Made by a program: the position numbers and the translations under genes
The notes under the pieces: generated by a model
The model's database searches: none
Told to the model about the DNA's origin: nothing
The model's input: only the letters and a program-made list of their open reading frames with translations
Part shown: positions 45,952 to 49,343 of the stretch, one piece after another
Layout of the letters: each line of letters begins with the position of its first letter
Numbering within the stretch: position 1 is the first letter of the stretch
Source: an uncultured Clostridia bacterium
Lineage (GTDB): Bacteria; Bacillota; Clostridia; TANB77; CAG-465
Assembly (NCBI GenBank): GCA_947628005.1
Contig: CANQYI010000007.1
Coordinates: 1-49,343 of the forward strand
Length of the DNA stretch: 49,343 nucleotides
Reading direction: 5' to 3'

Positions 45952-48366
45952 ATGAAGAAAATCAAAATTATTCAAATGTTAAAAAGAGTTATTATCATTG
46001 CAGTTATAATTGGAATTATAATTGTACCTCATTTTAATTATATATTTGCTGCTATAAATGAAAATTATAGTGGTACAGAGGTTATAACTTCAATGAATGT
46101 TACAGGTGATGAAGATTCTAATATACTTACTAAAGCCATTTTTTGGCTCATAAATACATGTGCGTCTATAGGAGAATCATTACTTACATCATTTGCTAAA
46201 GTTTTAGCTTCAGTTGGTGATGGGGATACTGGCGCAGCTCTTATGCCATGGGCCGATGCAATAATATATAATGGAGTTCCAGCATTAGATGTAAACTTCA
46301 TTAATCCTTCTGCTGGCTCATTTTCAAGTATAATATCTGATGTAATTGCAAAACTTTATTACACTATATTTTCAATATCAATAACTTTTTTTACAGTTGC
46401 AGTATTAATAATGGCAATAAAACTTGCAACAACAGCTATTGCTGCTGAAAAAGCCAGATATAAAGAAGCAGTTGCCGATTTTATAATATCTTTAATTTTA
46501 ATATTCTCTATTCATTATTTTATAAGTTTTTGTTTTTATTTAAATGAAAGCTTAGTAAAAGTAGCTTTTGGAATTGTGGATAATCAATTAAGTGGATCAT
46601 TTACTTTTGCTGGCGCTGGTGAACAACAAAGAAATTTAATAGAGAGAGTTAAAGATGGAGACGGTTCAAATTGGTTTGATGGTAATGATGATCCAAAGTT
46701 TGAAAAGTTATCCGATTATATAGCGGAGGCTTTGACTGATGGTGGAGAGTATGAATTAGCAGCTAAATATTTAGCTAGCGGTTATGGAAGCTTCATAGTT
46801 GATAGTGATGGTAATGGTGCAAGAAAAACTGATGATGTGGATAGAGCGATTTTCTTATATTGTATGGCTAAGGCAACTTATGATAGTAGGGGGAATGGCA
46901 CAGTATTTGGAAATTATGCAAGTTCTTATTCATCTGATTGGAAAAATAGTAATTTATTATATGTGAAATTAAAAGAAGCTTTTGATGCAAATTTAAAAGA
47001 TGATTGTAATATAAAAAGAGACTTTGAAGATATATATTTGGATTGTGTAGATAAATTAAGTAATGATACATATGGAAAATATGAAAAAACAATGATGAAT
47101 GCAATGAATACAGCAGCAGCTATGTTAAATTCTACTGGTGACGTAACTCCTGGAGAAGTTGCAGTTTCAGATTTAGGAAATTCAGTAGTATCACAATTAT
47201 CAGTATATTTTAAAATAAATAGATATGATGAAAATGGTGAGATAAGTTTAGTAGGGGTTATTGTTTATACAATATTTGTTTTCCAATCAATAATGTACTT
47301 CTTTGCTTACTTAAAAAGATTTTTCTATATAATAATATTATCTTTCTTTGGACCATTTCTTGTATTATATGATTTTATGGCCAAAGCTATGGGACAGAAA
47401 AGTAGTACTTTGTCAAAGTGGATTAAGGAATTTTGTGCTATAGTATTTATACAATCTTTACAAGCGTTTTTACTTACTATGGTATCGTCCTTTATAGTTC
47501 AAATAAATGATAATGTAAGTCAAGCACAGGGATTAGCAGTAATTAATATAATTGCGCTTGCATCTATGGCAAAATTAGAACAACTTGTATCTGATATGAT
47601 TGGACTTAAGTCTTCTGTTTCAGATGTTGGATTAAAAGGTGGAGCAAAAATGGGAGCTCACGGACTTGCTGGTGGTATTGCAACAATGGCAGCTTTAAGA
47701 AGACTTGGCGATAATGGTAAGAAGATGATTGGCGGAGTTAGAGGAATTGCAGCTGGTAGAAGAGAGCAAAAGAATGCTTTAGCAGAGAAAAATAGAAAAA
47801 TGAATCAATATGCCGAATTGTTAGCCCAAGGCGGTGGAGCAGGAGGCTCTGCAGGTGAAGGAGAAGCAGGAGAAGGTGCTCCAGGTGGCCTAGGTGGTAG
47901 CACTGGTGCAGGCAACGGAGAAGGTGCAACTGGGACAGCAGGTGGCAGACCAATAAATATAAGAGATAAACATAAATATCAAGATATGTTGGCAAATTGT
48001 GATGCTAAAATTATGGAAGCAAGAAATAAAAAGAAATCAGCAATATACCAAATTGCAAGTGGTGTACTTGAAACATCAGGCTCTGTTGCAGGATTTGCGG
48101 CTGGAGGCGCATTAGCAGGAACTATGCACGCAGCGGCAGGAGATTTTTCTTTAGGAGATGTATTATCTGATGCAGTAAAAGGTGCTGGTGTAGGTGACGT
48201 TTTGGGAGAAGCTGCATTAAGTATACCAACTGGTGTGGCATCATTTGGAAAAGATGTAAAAGCTGGTTCAGGAAAAAAAGCATTAATTAACCAAATACAA
48301 CAAAAACAAAAAATGATAAAAGATGCTTATAGAAAAGCAGGATTCGATGTATCTGATTTGGAATAG
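45952..48366 (+). CDS. VirB6/TrbL-like polytopic channel protein, copy B
   Basis: 804 residues, a tandem paralogue of the gene at 43441. Identical or near-identical blocks: MPWADAIIYNGVPALDVNFI, LIMAIKLATTAIAAEKARYK, HYFISFCFYLNESLVKVAF, FFAYLKRFFYI, QAQGLAVINIIALASMAKLE and the whole C-terminal 230 residues. The central outer domain (about 208-408) is related only faintly: spacing of YCMAK and FEDIYLDC matches copy A, most else differs. Could replace copy A in the channel or form a mixed one. GGAGATTT site. Followed by the VirB8-shaped gene 16 bases after the stop. Confidence 0.85.
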   Translation: MKKIKIIQMLKRVIIIAVIIGIIIVPHFNYIFAAINENYSGTEVITSMNVTGDEDSNILTKAIFWLINTCASIGESLLTSFAKVLASVGDGDTGAALMPWADAIIYNGVPALDVNFINPSAGSFSSIISDVIAKLYYTIFSISITFFTVAVLIMAIKLATTAIAAEKARYKEAVADFIISLILIFSIHYFISFCFYLNESLVKVAFGIVDNQLSGSFTFAGAGEQQRNLIERVKDGDGSNWFDGNDDPKFEKLSDYIAEALTDGGEYELAAKYLASGYGSFIVDSDGNGARKTDDVDRAIFLYCMAKATYDSRGNGTVFGNYASSYSSDWKNSNLLYVKLKEAFDANLKDDCNIKRDFEDIYLDCVDKLSNDTYGKYEKTMMNAMNTAAAMLNSTGDVTPGEVAVSDLGNSVVSQLSVYFKINRYDENGEISLVGVIVYTIFVFQSIMYFFAYLKRFFYIIILSFFGPFLVLYDFMAKAMGQKSSTLSKWIKEFCAIVFIQSLQAFLLTMVSSFIVQINDNVSQAQGLAVINIIALASMAKLEQLVSDMIGLKSSVSDVGLKGGAKMGAHGLAGGIATMAALRRLGDNGKKMIGGVRGIAAGRREQKNALAEKNRKMNQYAELLAQGGGAGGSAGEGEAGEGAPGGLGGSTGAGNGEGATGTAGGRPINIRDKHKYQDMLANCDAKIMEARNKKKSAIYQIASGVLETSGSVAGFAAGGALAGTMHAAAGDFSLGDVLSDAVKGAGVGDVLGEAALSIPTGVASFGKDVKAGSGKKALINQIQQKQKMIKDAYRKAGFDVSDLE
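47824..47940 (+). repeat. Gly/Ala/Glu-rich linker-coding segment, copy B
   Basis: Same sequence as in copy A for the first part, then varied (GGSTGAGNGEGATGTAGG). Signals recent duplication or gene conversion of the 3' halves of the two VirB6-like genes. Confidence 0.75.
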
Positions 48367-48382
48367 TTAGGGAGAGTTGAAA

Positions 48383-48937
48383 ATGAATTTGCACAATATA
48401 AGTAAAAAACAATTAATTGTAGTCGGAATAACATTTTTAGTATTAATTTTTGTACTATATAATGTGATGAGAAATATTAATTCAAATACTGATAGTGTAA
48501 TTAATTATAGAAAAGATAATGGGCAAACTTTAATTGAAAGAGCAGCTATATCATATGATAGAAATGTGTACTACAATTGTGAAAATTTTATAAATCAGTA
48601 TATTAATTCCTTTAGTAATGATTCAGAAGGCTATTTGGAATACTATAAAAATAGCCTTACTGATTCTTATAAAAGAAAAATTTCAAAATTTAAATATAAA
48701 AAGATAGCAAAATCTTTTTATCAAAAAATTCTTGAATACAATACGGTTGATACTTCAGTAGGAGAAAGATTAAAATCAGAAAGCTCATTATATGATTCTG
48801 ATTGCTTAGGAAAAATATATTCTTTAGACTCAAATCATTATTTATGTGAGTTGAATTTAAAAGATGAAACTAAAGGATATATTGGAATTTATTTTAATAA
48901 TGATTTGAGCAAGGCATATATTTTTTATATTGAATAA
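48383..48937 (+). CDS. Single-pass protein with VirB8-like layout, 184 residues
   Basis: Short cytosolic N-terminus, one helix (LIVVGITFLVLIFVLYNVM, about 11-29), then some 150 outer residues with alternating helices and strands (FINQYINSFSNDSEGYLEYY, FYQKILEYNTVD, HYLCELNLKDETKGYIGIYF). This is the topology and size of VirB8/TcpC-type assembly factors (NTF2-like fold), but I see no decisive motif. Two Cys in the outer part. TTG at 48377 is in frame; the ATG at 48383 after GGGAGAG is preferred. 14 bases before the next gene of similar layout. Confidence 0.55.
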   Translation: MNLHNISKKQLIVVGITFLVLIFVLYNVMRNINSNTDSVINYRKDNGQTLIERAAISYDRNVYYNCENFINQYINSFSNDSEGYLEYYKNSLTDSYKRKISKFKYKKIAKSFYQKILEYNTVDTSVGERLKSESSLYDSDCLGKIYSLDSNHYLCELNLKDETKGYIGIYFNNDLSKAYIFYIE

Positions 48938-48951
48938 AAAAGGAGTATAGT

Positions 48952-49343
48952 ATGGAAGATTATTTTCAAGTGCTTAAAAAATATAGAATAATTATAGTTG
49001 TTTATATTGTATTTTTTATTGCTATTTTATATTTTATTTGGAGGCCACAATCACCAGAAGATACTTCTCTTTTTAATATTGAAAATGTGGAAGAAAAAAC
49101 AATGACTGATAGATTTTATAGTTATTATAAGAAAAAATTAGATGAAATTTTTATAGAAAAAAATTATGAAAAAATATATAATGACTATTTACTAGCAGAT
49201 TACAAAAAGAAAAATAATATTTCTTTGGAAAATGTCGAAGAGATAATAAAATATAGATGTGAGAGCTTTGCTTCTGCCACTGTAACTCAATATACTGCAA
49301 GTAAAAGTGGTACAAGCTATGTATATCATGTTATTTATACTGA
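48952..49343 (+). CDS. Second single-pass VirB8-like protein (partial, runs off the window)
   Basis: Begins MEDYFQVLKKYRIIIVVYIV after AGGAG; 130 codons are visible and the frame is open at the window end. One helix at about 12-30 (IIIVVYIVFFIAILYFIW), then a charged outer domain rich in Lys, Tyr and Glu (RFYSYYKKKLDEIFIEKNYE). Same layout as the previous gene, although the sequence is not clearly alike. Likely a further assembly factor of the secretion complex. Confidence 0.55.
   Translation, partial: MEDYFQVLKKYRIIIVVYIVFFIAILYFIWRPQSPEDTSLFNIENVEEKTMTDRFYSYYKKKLDEIFIEKNYEKIYNDYLLADYKKKNNISLENVEEIIKYRCESFASATVTQYTASKSGTSYVYHVIYT

Overview
This is a very AT-rich chromosomal segment. Ribosomal, tRNA-synthetase and GTPase genes in typical Firmicutes arrangement (rplU-rpmA, trpS-obg, pth, dut, glyA, pgi, a YtfJ/GerW spore gene), vegetative promoters of the TTGACA-17-TATAAT type and AGGAGG-like ribosome binding sites point to an uncultured, probably gut-associated, spore-forming lineage of the Clostridia. 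No rRNA, insertion sequence or CRISPR array is visible. One tRNA gene (Lys, anticodon CTT) is present.

Region 1 (1-2.8 kb): a MOP/MATE-like membrane transporter and an unusual fusion of a HAD 5'-nucleotidase with an inosine-uridine type nucleoside hydrolase.

Region 2 (3.0-15.3 kb): a tightly packed, one-direction operon, largely with overlapping or abutting genes, whose products look like a lipid-building pathway. In order: a secernin/C69 Ntn-hydrolase, a CDP-archaeol-synthase-like (CarS) cytidylyltransferase, a PEP-synthase-like phosphotransferase, a UbiA prenyltransferase, a second PEP-synthase-like phosphotransferase, a two-lobed GNAT acyltransferase, an acyl-CoA/AMP ligase, a phosphatidylserine synthase, a phosphatidylserine decarboxylase and an HD hydrolase. 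Two phosphate-transfer enzymes plus UbiA, CarS, PssA and Psd suggest that an unusual polar lipid (possibly prenylated and/or N-acylated) is made; the substrate is unknown.

Region 3 (15.3-36.9 kb): mostly core genes. Exceptions are a VirD4/TraG coupling ATPase on the minus strand, three lone minus-strand genes with strong promoters (a beta-CASP nuclease and two unrecognised proteins), a LexA-box-controlled dinD, and a TraX-family membrane protein. L27 lacks the N-terminal extension typical of Firmicutes and the Prp protease gene is missing from its usual place between rplU and rpmA.

Region 4 (36.9-49.3 kb, continuing off the right end): a type IV secretion locus. It has three different VirB2/TrbC pilin-type genes (single, single with a Cys-rich outer domain but frameshifted, and a tandem double), a PrgI/VirB3-like protein, a separate VirB4 N-domain-like (TraC-like) protein with a long acidic tail, the VirB4 ATPase, two tandem VirB6/TrbL paralogues with near-identical ends and divergent central domains, and two VirB8-shaped proteins, the last one cut by the window edge. 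With the distant VirD4 this makes most of a Gram-positive T4SS, yet no relaxase or integrase is visible in this window, so it may be a resident secretion machine rather than a conjugative element.
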